Positions 46,120 through 54,035 of a stretch of DNA of 64,000 nucleotides are shown piece after piece. The position numbers and the translations under genes are program-made. The stretch covers positions 62,001-126,000 of the forward strand of contig NZ_BPQX01000054.1 of the NCBI RefSeq assembly GCF_022179525.1, written 5' to 3'. The DNA comes from Methylobacterium persicinum (GTDB taxonomy: Bacteria > Pseudomonadota > Alphaproteobacteria > Rhizobiales > Beijerinckiaceae). The stretch's first letter is position 1. The number at the start of each line of letters is the position of its first letter. The notes below the pieces were generated by a model that was not told the DNA's origin, ran no database searches, and saw nothing but the letters and a program-made list of their open reading frames with translations.

Positions 46120-47247
46120 ATGTCGCAGCCGCAGGAGAAAGACCGCTTCCTCGCCCTCGACGGCCTGCGGGGCGTCGCCGCGGTGACCGTGGTGCTGACG
46201 CACATCATGGCGCGGTGGCCGACGCACCTGCCCCTCGTGCCCTTCATCAAGGGGGGCTACCTCGCCGTCGACGTGTTCTTCGTCCTATCCGGCTTCGTCA
46301 TCGCCCATGCCTATGGCGAGCGGCTGCCCGCCTCGCCGGGGGCCGTGGCGAGTTTTCTCGGACGACGCTGGCTGCGGATCTACCCGCTCCATTTCGCCAT
46401 GCTCGCCCTCCTCCTTGGCCTGGAGGGGCTGAAGCTCGTGGCGGAATGGCGGGGCGCCCATCCGGACGTGGCGCCCTTCAGCGGCAGCAACGACGTGACC
46501 GGTCTCACCGAGAACCTGTTCCTGGTTCAGAGCTTCGTGCCGGCGCCGCGCTTCGGCTGGAATGCACCGAGCTGGAGCATCAGCGCGGAGGCGGGCGCCT
46601 ACCTCGTCTTCGCCGCCGCGGCCTGGGCCGGGCTCATGCGGCGGACCACGGTCCTCGCCGCCTGCGCCCTTAGCGGCATCCTGATCCTGGCCGTGGTCGC
46701 ATGGCGGCTCGACACCCTGGACCTGACGCACCGGGAGGGCCTCGTCCGATGCTTCGCGGGCTTTGCCACGGGGGTGTTCCTGGAACGGCTCCATACCCTC
46801 GGCCGGATCCCGGCCTGGACCGAGCGGCTTCAGCTGCCGGCCCTGGCCGCGCTTCTCGCCATCGCCAGCGCCGGGCATGGATGGCTCGTCTTCGCCGCGC
46901 CGGCCATCGCGGTGCTCGTCGCGTCCCTGCGGACGGATCGCGGGCCCCTGGCGGCGGCCCTGGCGACCGGGCCCATGCAGTTCCTGGGGCGGATCTCGTA
47001 CTCGGTGTACCTGATCCAGATCCCGCTGCTGATGCTGACCGAGAGCGCCATCAAGGCGCTCGGCCTGCGGCCGCCGACCGGGAGCCCATGGCACGGAGAC
47101 GAGCTGAGCCTCGTCTACCTCGCCGCCCTTGTCGCCACGGCCGCGCTGTCCCACCATGTCATCGAAGGGCCGGGCCGCCGCGCCCGCCTGCGCCTGCGCA
47201 GGGCGCCGCAGCCCGTACCGTCGCCCCAGGGCGTGTCCGCCGGATGA
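46120..47247 (+). CDS. Acyltransferase 3 family membrane protein (OafA-like)
   Basis: 375 residues with about ten helices. The catalytic pattern is at the N-terminus: FLALDGLRGVAAVTVVLTHI, with the conserved Arg and His, followed by GGYLAVDVFFVLSGFVIAHA. The loop with WSISAEAGAYLVF is the conserved SxE segment of the family. The family O-acylates sugars of lipopolysaccharide, exopolysaccharide or Nod factors at the membrane. No SGNH domain is fused. It stands alone, with no polysaccharide cluster beside it, so the acceptor is unknown. Confidence 0.9.
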   Translation: MSQPQEKDRFLALDGLRGVAAVTVVLTHIMARWPTHLPLVPFIKGGYLAVDVFFVLSGFVIAHAYGERLPASPGAVASFLGRRWLRIYPLHFAMLALLLGLEGLKLVAEWRGAHPDVAPFSGSNDVTGLTENLFLVQSFVPAPRFGWNAPSWSISAEAGAYLVFAAAAWAGLMRRTTVLAACALSGILILAVVAWRLDTLDLTHREGLVRCFAGFATGVFLERLHTLGRIPAWTERLQLPALAALLAIASAGHGWLVFAAPAIAVLVASLRTDRGPLAAALATGPMQFLGRISYSVYLIQIPLLMLTESAIKALGLRPPTGSPWHGDELSLVYLAALVATAALSHHVIEGPGRRARLRLRRAPQPVPSPQGVSAG

Positions 47248-47352
47248 GGGGGCGCCCGCTTCGATTTCCAGTCAAGCTTAGGGGAACCGTTGGCGCCGGT
47301 AGCGCGATTCCCGTCGTCGACGATGACCGGCGGAATGCGTGAGACCGAAGTG

Positions 47353-48954
47353 ATGTCCGAGTCTCCAGGCACCCGCGTCCACGACGACGCCCCCGCCGAG
47401 GTGTCCGATCCGAAGAGCGAGATCTTCTTCGCCGCGGTCGAGACGACGCGGATGCCGATGATCGTCACCGATCCGCGCCAGCCCGACAACCCGATCATCT
47501 TCGCCAACCGCGCCTTCCTGGCGATGACGGGCTATACGCCGGAGGAACTGGTCGGCCGCAACTGCCGCTTCCTGCAGGGGCCCGAAACGGACCGCGAAAC
47601 CATCGCCCAGGTCCGTGCGGCAATCGCGGAGCGGCGGGAATTCGCCACGGAAATCCTCAACTACCGCAAGAACGGCTCGACGTTCTGGAACGCCCTGTTC
47701 GTCTCCCCCGTGCACAACACGGCAGGAGAGCTCGTCTATTATTTCGGCTCGCAACTCGACGTATCGCGACGCCGGGACGCCGAGGACGCCCTCGGCCAGG
47801 CGCAGAAGATGGAAGCGCTAGGCCAGCTGACCGGCGGCATCGCCCACGACTTCAACAATTTGCTCCAGGTGATCGTCGGCTATGTCGACATCCTCGCCGC
47901 CGGCCTGGAGAAGCCGGATGCCGACCGGGCGCGGCTCGGCCGGGCCACCGACAACATCCGGCAGGCGGCCGAGCGAGCCACGACGCTGACCCAGCAGCTC
48001 CTGGCGTTTGCCCGCAAGCAGCGCCTCGAAGGGCGCTCGGTGAACCTCAACACCCTGGTCGAGGGCATGCGGGACCTCATCACCCGCTCCGTCGGCGAGG
48101 CCGTGGAGGTGGAGTTCGACCTCGCCGAGGACCTCTGGAACTGCCGGGTCGACCCGACCCAGGCGGAGGTCGCGATCCTCAACATCCTCATCAACGCCCG
48201 CGACGCGATGCCGGAGGGCGGTACGGTGCGGATCGCCACGGCGAACCGGACCGTGACGGTGAGCGCCGACCACGAGGTCGGCCCCCTGCGCGAGGGGCGC
48301 TACGCCTCCATCGCCATCCGCGACACGGGCACCGGCATCCCGCCCGCGGTGCTGACGCGGGTGATGGACCCGTTCTTCACCACCAAGGAAGAGGGGAAGG
48401 GCACGGGTCTCGGCCTTTCGATGGTCTACGGTTTCGCCAAGCAATCCGGCGGGGCGGCACAGATCGAATCCTCCGTCGGGGCGGGCACGACGGTGAACCT
48501 TTCCTTCCCAGCCACCGAGGGCGAGCAGCCCATGCCGGCCAAGGTCGCCCTGCGCACCATCGACCGCCCCGGGACGGAGACGGTCCTGGTGGTGGACGAC
48601 CGGCAGGACGTGGCGGAACTGGCGCGCACCATCCTGCGGGACTTCGGCTACACCGTGCTGATGGCCGGGAGCGGCAAGGAGGCGCTGGAGATCCTCGATT
48701 CCAGCGAGCAGATCGACCTGCTCTTCACCGACATGATCATGCCCGGCGGCATGAACGGTGTCGTGTTGGCCCGGGAGGCCCGCCGCCGGCAACCGCGTCT
48801 GAAGGTCCTCCTCGCCACCGGCTACGCCGAAGCGAGCCTGGAGCGAACCGATGTGGGGGGATCGGAATTCGACATTCTGAACAAGCCCTATCGCCGCACG
48901 GAGCTGATCCGGCGGGTGCGGGCGATCCTCGACGGTCCCACCGGAGTCACGTGA
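47353..48954 (+). CDS. LOV-domain hybrid histidine kinase (blue-light sensor)
   Basis: 533 residues. The LOV domain spans about residues 28-140. It has the photoactive Cys in [13 protein letters not shown] near residues 73-85, [18 protein letters not shown] near 104-121 and [10 protein letters not shown] near 130-139. The kinase core follows with phospho-acceptor His in [13 protein letters not shown] near 165, N-box [14 protein letters not shown], and G-boxes DTGTGIPP and [22 protein letters not shown]-terminal receiver has Asp in [14 protein letters not shown] near residue 462. So light on the flavin would alter phosphotransfer to its own receiver. The start at ATG 47353 is the most likely; ATG 47335 and 47290 are in frame. 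The single-domain regulator at 43.6 kb is a possible partner. Confidence 0.92.
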   Translation: MSESPGTRVHDDAPAEVSDPKSEIFFAAVETTRMPMIVTDPRQPDNPIIFANRAFLAMTGYTPEELVGRNCRFLQGPETDRETIAQVRAAIAERREFATEILNYRKNGSTFWNALFVSPVHNTAGELVYYFGSQLDVSRRRDAEDALGQAQKMEALGQLTGGIAHDFNNLLQVIVGYVDILAAGLEKPDADRARLGRATDNIRQAAERATTLTQQLLAFARKQRLEGRSVNLNTLVEGMRDLITRSVGEAVEVEFDLAEDLWNCRVDPTQAEVAILNILINARDAMPEGGTVRIATANRTVTVSADHEVGPLREGRYASIAIRDTGTGIPPAVLTRVMDPFFTTKEEGKGTGLGLSMVYGFAKQSGGAAQIESSVGAGTTVNLSFPATEGEQPMPAKVALRTIDRPGTETVLVVDDRQDVAELARTILRDFGYTVLMAGSGKEALEILDSSEQIDLLFTDMIMPGGMNGVVLAREARRRQPRLKVLLATGYAEASLERTDVGGSEFDILNKPYRRTELIRRVRAILDGPTGVT

Positions 48955-48983
48955 GGCCGCCGTATCCGGAAGGAGGACGGGTC

Positions 48984-49295
48984 ATGTCGCAGGGTGACAA
49001 GTCGAAATACACCGATAAGCAGAAGCGCAAGGCGGAACACATCGCCGAATCCTACGAGAGTCGCGGCGTGCCGGAGAAGGAGGCCGAGGCCCGGGCCTGG
49101 GCGACCGTCAACAAGGATGACGGCGGCGGGAAGCAGCCCGGCGGCTCGGGACGGGGCAAGACCACGGGTCACCCGGCGGCCCACAAGGGCGGCAAGACCG
49201 GCGGCACGGCCTCCGCCTCCCGCAGCGCCGCCGACCGCTCGGCTTCGGCCAAGAAGGCCGCCGCGACGCGGAAGGCGAACGCCGCGAAGGGGTAG
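48984..49295 (+). CDS. Small basic protein annotated elsewhere as plasmid-stabilisation-like
   Basis: 103 residues. A conserved-looking first half (MSQGDKSKYTDKQKRKAEHI, ESYESRGVPEKEAEARAWAT) is followed by a Gly/Lys/Ala-rich tail (GKTTGHPAAHKGGKTGGTA). The first half is a common small alphaproteobacterial family often labelled plasmid stabilisation protein, without direct proof. The tail resembles histone H1-like sequences and might bind DNA. A strong GGAAGGAGG lies eight bases before ATG 48984, 30 bases after the LOV kinase stop, so the two are probably cotranscribed. Confidence 0.78.
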   Translation: MSQGDKSKYTDKQKRKAEHIAESYESRGVPEKEAEARAWATVNKDDGGGKQPGGSGRGKTTGHPAAHKGGKTGGTASASRSAADRSASAKKAAATRKANAAKG

Positions 49296-49343
49296 CACGC
49301 TGATCGAAGGAGTTGGGTCAGCAGGTGTCCTTCCCATCCTGCC

Positions 49344-49395
49344 CCTCATCCTGAGGTGCGGCGTCAGCCGCCGAGGCGGGCACATCAGGATGAGA
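49344..49395. repeat. Truncated family B repeat
   Basis: Begins cctcatcctgaggtgcgg and ends cacatcaggatgag, but the central arms seen in the full copies are missing. A degraded family A piece (about 49441-49476, gcgaagcgatgacgg) follows. Confidence 0.7.
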
Positions 49396-49484
49396 TGGAG
49401 GGTTGGTGCCGAACTCACCTAGACGGCAGCCGCCATGGTCTTGCGCGCATCGCAGGCGAGGCGAAGCGATGACGGGGTGCCGGA

Positions 49485-50378
49485 CTACTCCGCCAGCTTC
49501 ACCAGGGTGTGCAGCACCCGGTTCGCCGGGGTGGGGATGCCGAGCCGCTCGCCCTCGCGGACCACGTGGCCGTTGAGATGGTCGATCTCAGTCCGGCGGC
49601 CCCGGGCGAGGTCCTGTGCCGTGGAGGAGCGCTGCTGGGCCATGGTCGTCGCGATGGCGCGGACCTGCGCGAGCATGTCCTCCGGCAGACGCACGCCGCT
49701 CGCTCTTGCCACCGCGATGCATTCGGAGGTCACATCCGCCAGGACAGCCGCGACACCTTCGCCGGCAAAGAGCCGCCCGTAGGGCTGGCCGCCCAGCGCC
49801 GAGAGGGCGTTCCAGGCGCAGTTGATCGTGAGCTTCGCCCAGAGCGCATCCCGCACCCGCTCGGAGAAGGTGGCCGGGATTCCGGCCGCGTTCAGCTGCG
49901 CCGCGACCTCCTCGCCGCCCGGTCCGAGGATCAGGTCGCCCCGCCCGTGATGGCGGACATGGCCCGCGCCCTCCATCGCGGTGGCGACGTAAACCGCCAC
50001 CGGCACGACCGGCCGCCCGAGGATGGAGGCCAGCCGCTCGCCGTTGTCGACGCCGTTCTGCAGGCTGAGGACCACGGCGCCGGGCGCCAGATACGGCCGC
50101 ATCGACCGTCCGGCCTCCTCCGTATCCCCCGACTTCACGCAGACCAGGACGAGATCCGCCCCGGCCACGCCCTCCGGCCCGGTGACAGCACGAAGCGCGA
50201 TGGTTTCGCGTCCCTGCGCGGTGTCGAGGACAAGCCCGCGTTCGGCCACGGCCTCCGCGAGGGCCGGCCGGCCGATCAGCGTGACGGGATGCCCGGCCTT
50301 GGCCAGCACGGCGCCGTAATAGCAGCCGACCGCTCCCGCCCCCATCACGGCGACGCGCAAGGGTTGCGATTGGCTCAT
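49485..50378 (-). CDS. panE: 2-dehydropantoate 2-reductase (ketopantoate reductase family)
   Basis: 297 residues. The N-terminal Rossmann domain has VAVMGAGAVGCYYGAVLAKA near residues 9-28, with VLVCVKSGDTEEAGR near 80-94 and SLQNGVDNGERLAS near 108-121, all typical of the family. The C-terminal helical domain has AKLTINCAWNALSALGG with catalytic Lys near residue 184. It would reduce 2-dehydropantoate to pantoate with NADPH for coenzyme A, though some paralogues act on other 2-oxo acids. The ATG overlaps the stop of the ydiJ-type gene (ATGA). That pairing with a 2-hydroxy-acid dehydrogenase suggests a substrate outside pantothenate synthesis. Confidence 0.88.
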   Translation of the reverse strand: MSQSQPLRVAVMGAGAVGCYYGAVLAKAGHPVTLIGRPALAEAVAERGLVLDTAQGRETIALRAVTGPEGVAGADLVLVCVKSGDTEEAGRSMRPYLAPGAVVLSLQNGVDNGERLASILGRPVVPVAVYVATAMEGAGHVRHHGRGDLILGPGGEEVAAQLNAAGIPATFSERVRDALWAKLTINCAWNALSALGGQPYGRLFAGEGVAAVLADVTSECIAVARASGVRLPEDMLAQVRAIATTMAQQRSSTAQDLARGRRTEIDHLNGHVVREGERLGIPTPANRVLHTLVKLAE

Positions 50379-53300
50379 GCCGCCGCTTTCCGGGGCGCCG
50401 CGACGGCGCTCGCCCGCACATGGTCGAGGAGTGCCCGCACCGGATGGCGCAGGCGGACGCCGTCTATGAGCTTCGCCTGGGAACGGCAGGAATAGCCATC
50501 GGCCAGGAGGTCGCCGGCCGATTCGCGGACCCGCTGTGCCCAGCTCTGCCGGTAGATCGTCTCCGAAGTGGCCCGGTGGCTCGCCTCGTGACCGTAGGTG
50601 CCGGCCATGCCGCAGCAGCCGGCCGCCGGCACGTCGAGGGCAAGGCCCAGGTGCCGGAACACCGCCTGCCAGTCCTTCACCGCGCCGGGGGCGTTGGTGC
50701 GCTCGGTGCAGTGGGGCAGAAGCCGGTATGTCCCCCCGCCGGCCCGCGGGGCGACCGCATCGAGGCGGCCGGCGAGCCATTCCTGCACCATCTGAACCTG
50801 CGGGACCGCCCCCGCGGGAAGGGCTGCGGCGTATTCGGAGCGGTAGGTCAGAGTCATCGACGGGTCGATGCCCACGAGGGGCACGCCCTCCGCAGCCAGC
50901 GCGATCAGGGATGATGCGCTGTCCGCCGCGACCTGTCCGAACCGGGCGAGGAAGCCATGGACGTGCAGGGGCTTGCCGTTCGGCCGGTACGGCGCGAGCC
51001 AGGGCCGGAAGCCGAGTTCCTTCAGCAGGGCACAGAGGTCGGCGACCAGCTCCGCCTCGAAATGCGTGGTGAAGGCGTCCTGCACCACCACCACGGATCT
51101 CTCGCGCTCCCCGGCGCTCAGGGCGCGCAGGGCGGCGGGGGTCGCGGTGGCGGCGTGGAGGGCTGCGAGGGCCCCGGCGAGATCGAAGGTCGAGAGGGTG
51201 GGGATCGCCACGAGGCCAAGCCGCGCCAGCACCGCCCGGGAGAGCGGATTTCCCATCACGGCGTTGCCGAGCCGGGGCATCCGCGCGGCCAGGGGCAGGA
51301 GCGGCTCCAGGGCGGCGATGAGGTGGTCCTTGAGCGGGCGCGGGTAGCGCTGGTGGTAGAGCGCCAGAAACTTCGCCCGGAAGCTCGGGACGTCCACCTT
51401 GATCGGGCAGGAGCCCGTGCAGGACTTGCAGGCAAGGCAACCGTCCATCGCCTCCTTCACCGCGTGGGAGAAGTCATCCCGGTGGCCGGCCGGGCGCAGG
51501 CTGCGGAGGATGTCGGCGAGCCAGTTCGGACGCTCGGCCCTGAGGGCGGCGGCCGGGTCCGCCCCGGCGGCGGCGGCGAGGCGCAGCCATTCCCGCATGA
51601 GCGAGGCACGGCCCTTGGGCGAATGCCGCCGCTCGCGCGTCGCCTTCCAGGACGGGCACATGGCCTCGTCCGTGTCGAAGGAGAAGCAGGCACCGTTGCC
51701 GTTGCAGTGGAGCGCCGCGTCGAACTCGGCCCGGACGGGGGTGGGGATGGTCCGGTCGGCCTCGCCCCGGCGGGGCACGCCGTCGATCCGTGTCAGGGGC
51801 TGGCCGGCGGCCGAGGCGATCTTGCCGGGGTTCATCCGGTCGCCGGGGTCGAAGGCGCGCTTCACCGCCTCCAGCACGGGGACGAGGGGCCCGAAGGTCT
51901 CTGGCACGAATTCCGAGCGGAAGCCTTTGCCGTGCTCGCCCCAGAGCAGGCCACCGTAGCGCTTGGTCAGTGCCACGACCGCCTCCGTCACCTCCCGGAT
52001 CAGGGGCGCCTGGGCTTCGTCCTTCAGGTCGATGGCGGGGCGGACATGGAGCACGCCGGCATCGACATGGCCGAACATGCCGTAGCGTAGGCCCTTCGCG
52101 TCCAGGAGGGCGCGGAACTCGGCGATGTAGTCCGCCAGTACTTCCGGGGGCACTGCCGTGTCCTCCACGAAGGGGATCGGCCTTGCCTCGCCCTTGGCAG
52201 CGCCGAGCAAACCCACCGCCTTCTTCCGCATGGTCCAGAGCCGTTCGATCGCCGGGCCACGGGCGACCGTGTAGCCGATGCGCGTGGTGTGGCTCCCGCG
52301 CTCCGCATCGAGGACGGTCGTGAGCCGGCTCAACGCCTCCCCGACGGCGTCCTCCCCGTCGCCGACGAACTCCACGAGGTTGATGCCCTCGACGCTCCGC
52401 CCCGCCGGATCGTCGGGGAAGAAAGCCTGGACCTCGGCCCAGATCGGATCCCTGCGGGCCAGCGCCAGCACGGTCGAATCGATGGTCTCGACGGAGGCCG
52501 CGCCGAAGGGCATCAGCGCCTGCGCATCCCGCAGCGCCGCGTCGAAATCCACGTAGGACAGGGCGACGAGCGCCGACGCCTCCGGGATCGGGAGGACGTT
52601 GAGCCGCGCCTCGGCGATGAGGGCGAGGGTGCCCTCCGACCCGCAGATCAGGCTCTTGAGGTCGAAGCGCCCCTGCCCGTCCCGGACGTGGGCGAGGTCG
52701 TAGCCCGTGAGGCAGCGGTTGAGCCTGGGGAAGCGCTCGGCGATGAGGGCGGCGTTGCCGGCGATGGCCGTGTCCACCACCCGGTGGACCTCCCCGACCC
52801 GGCCCGGTTGCGCCTTCGCCGCCGCGAGGCCGACGTCGTCGAGGGGCTCGGCGGTCCAGACGGCGCCGTCGGTCAGCACACAGGTGAGCGCCAGCACATG
52901 GTCGCGGGTCTTGCCGTAGAGGCACGAGCCCTGGCCACAGGCATCCGTGGAGATCATGCCGCCGATGGTGGCGCGATTGGACGTCGAGAGTTCCGGGGCG
53001 AAGAACAGGCCGTGCTTGGCGAGTTCCCGGTTGAGCTGATCCTTCACCACCCCCGGCTCGACGCGCACCGTCCGGTTCGCGACGTCGATCTCCAGGATGC
53101 GGTTCATGTGCCGGGACGTGTCGACCACGAGGCCCTCGCCGAGGGACTGGCCGTTGGTCCCGGTGCCACCGCCCCGGGGGCGGATGACGATCCCCCCGAA
53201 GCGCGGATCGTCGAGGAGGCGGGCGATCCGCACGATGTCGTCCCGCGTCCGGGGAAAGGCCACCGCGCCGGGCTCGACCTGATAGATCGAGTTGTCGGTG

Positions 53301-53425
53301 GCGAAGACCGTGCGGTCGGCGGGGGTGAGGGACAGGTCGCCCTGGAAGCCGCGGGCCATCAGTTCGGCGCAGGCGGCCTCGTACAGGGGAACGGGATCGA
53401 CGCGACGGGTCAGGACCGGGATCAT
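50375..53425 (-). CDS. ydiJ: YdiJ-type FAD/Fe-S oxidoreductase (2-hydroxy acid dehydrogenase)
   Basis: 1016 residues, close to E. coli YdiJ. The FAD-binding domain (about 45-265) has RPRGGGTGTNGQSLGEGLVV and STDACGQGSCLYGKTRDHVL. A C-terminal oxidase domain reaches residue 540 or so. Two cysteine sets bind iron-sulfur clusters: HCNGNGACFSFDTDEAMCPS near 567-586 and CLACKSCTGSCPIKVDVP near 665-682. A final CCG-type region contains PAAGCCGMAGTYGHEA near residues 946-961. Relatives oxidise D-2-hydroxy acids (D-lactate, D-2-hydroxyglutarate) and pass electrons to the membrane quinone pool. The product is probably membrane-associated without helices. It is translationally coupled to panE. Confidence 0.92.
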   Translation of the reverse strand: MIPVLTRRVDPVPLYEAACAELMARGFQGDLSLTPADRTVFATDNSIYQVEPGAVAFPRTRDDIVRIARLLDDPRFGGIVIRPRGGGTGTNGQSLGEGLVVDTSRHMNRILEIDVANRTVRVEPGVVKDQLNRELAKHGLFFAPELSTSNRATIGGMISTDACGQGSCLYGKTRDHVLALTCVLTDGAVWTAEPLDDVGLAAAKAQPGRVGEVHRVVDTAIAGNAALIAERFPRLNRCLTGYDLAHVRDGQGRFDLKSLICGSEGTLALIAEARLNVLPIPEASALVALSYVDFDAALRDAQALMPFGAASVETIDSTVLALARRDPIWAEVQAFFPDDPAGRSVEGINLVEFVGDGEDAVGEALSRLTTVLDAERGSHTTRIGYTVARGPAIERLWTMRKKAVGLLGAAKGEARPIPFVEDTAVPPEVLADYIAEFRALLDAKGLRYGMFGHVDAGVLHVRPAIDLKDEAQAPLIREVTEAVVALTKRYGGLLWGEHGKGFRSEFVPETFGPLVPVLEAVKRAFDPGDRMNPGKIASAAGQPLTRIDGVPRRGEADRTIPTPVRAEFDAALHCNGNGACFSFDTDEAMCPSWKATRERRHSPKGRASLMREWLRLAAAAGADPAAALRAERPNWLADILRSLRPAGHRDDFSHAVKEAMDGCLACKSCTGSCPIKVDVPSFRAKFLALYHQRYPRPLKDHLIAALEPLLPLAARMPRLGNAVMGNPLSRAVLARLGLVAIPTLSTFDLAGALAALHAATATPAALRALSAGERERSVVVVQDAFTTHFEAELVADLCALLKELGFRPWLAPYRPNGKPLHVHGFLARFGQVAADSASSLIALAAEGVPLVGIDPSMTLTYRSEYAAALPAGAVPQVQMVQEWLAGRLDAVAPRAGGGTYRLLPHCTERTNAPGAVKDWQAVFRHLGLALDVPAAGCCGMAGTYGHEASHRATSETIYRQSWAQRVRESAGDLLADGYSCRSQAKLIDGVRLRHPVRALLDHVRASAVAAPRKAAA

Positions 53426-53530
53426 GCCGGCGTTCTACACCCCGCTGCCCGGGAGGGAAGCGGGCGGCGCTGGCATCGGCCTTGCCAGGGCGTCGCAACG
53501 GTCGGACCGGGGACAGGCAGGGGTAGAGGC

Positions 53531-53869
53531 GTGAACGCAGATGTCGAGCGGGTCCGGGACGCCCTGGCCGAGCTGATCAAGGCCGCCCTCCTGTCGGACG
53601 ACGCGAAGAGCCTCGCCTGCCGGGAGGCCGGCGCCGCGAAGGTCGCCGCCCTGGCCTCCGCTCCACCGGACCCTGGCCGGGTGAAGATCGACGGCGCCTG
53701 GACGCTCGCCATCCAGGACGCCGAGACACCGGAGCTTGCCCCCTACGAAGGGCAGGTGAACCTGACCCTGCCGCGGCAATGCCCCTTCGGCCTCGATGAG
53801 TTGACCGCACCGGGTTTTGATTGCGACGCGGCGGTGGAGCGCATCCGCAAGTCGGCCTCGACGGGGTAA
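53531..53869 (+). CDS. Small protein of unknown function
   Basis: 112 residues from GTG 53531, with GGGGTAGAGG just upstream. A helical first half (ERVRDALAELIKAALLSDDA, KSLACREAGAAKVAAL) is followed by a beta-rich part (GRVKIDGAWTLAIQDAETPE, YEGQVNLTLPRQCPFGLDEL). The composition and codon use match neighbouring genes, and the frame is uninterrupted, so it is probably real. No family is recognised. It lies divergent from the ydiJ-type gene, 105 bases away, and upstream of rnr. Confidence 0.6.
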   Translation: MNADVERVRDALAELIKAALLSDDAKSLACREAGAAKVAALASAPPDPGRVKIDGAWTLAIQDAETPELAPYEGQVNLTLPRQCPFGLDELTAPGFDCDAAVERIRKSASTG

Positions 53870-53964
53870 GTCGCCCACGATGACCGCGGCCCGTACCCTT
53901 GACCGCCGCTAAGCTGCGGCATCTGTTGCGAAGAACGGACGAGTCGTTGCCGCGGGCGGTCTCT

Positions 53965-53987
53965 GCCACCACCTAGGAGGTGGTGGC
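53965..53987. other. Perfect hairpin in front of rnr
   Basis: Ten-base stem gccaccacct / aggtggtggc with a three-base loop, 48 bases before the rnr start. There is no T-run. It could end the preceding small gene weakly or be a structural element in the rnr leader. Confidence 0.6.
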
Positions 53988-54035
53988 TGCCGCTGCGCGG
54001 CCGGCCCATCCCACCTCGAGACATGGCACGGATCT

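Noticed and set aside
51474-53498. Second long minus-strand frame inside the YdiJ-type gene
   Set aside because: Arg/Pro-rich reading one base out of frame; the other minus-strand frame carries the FAD and cysteine motifs.
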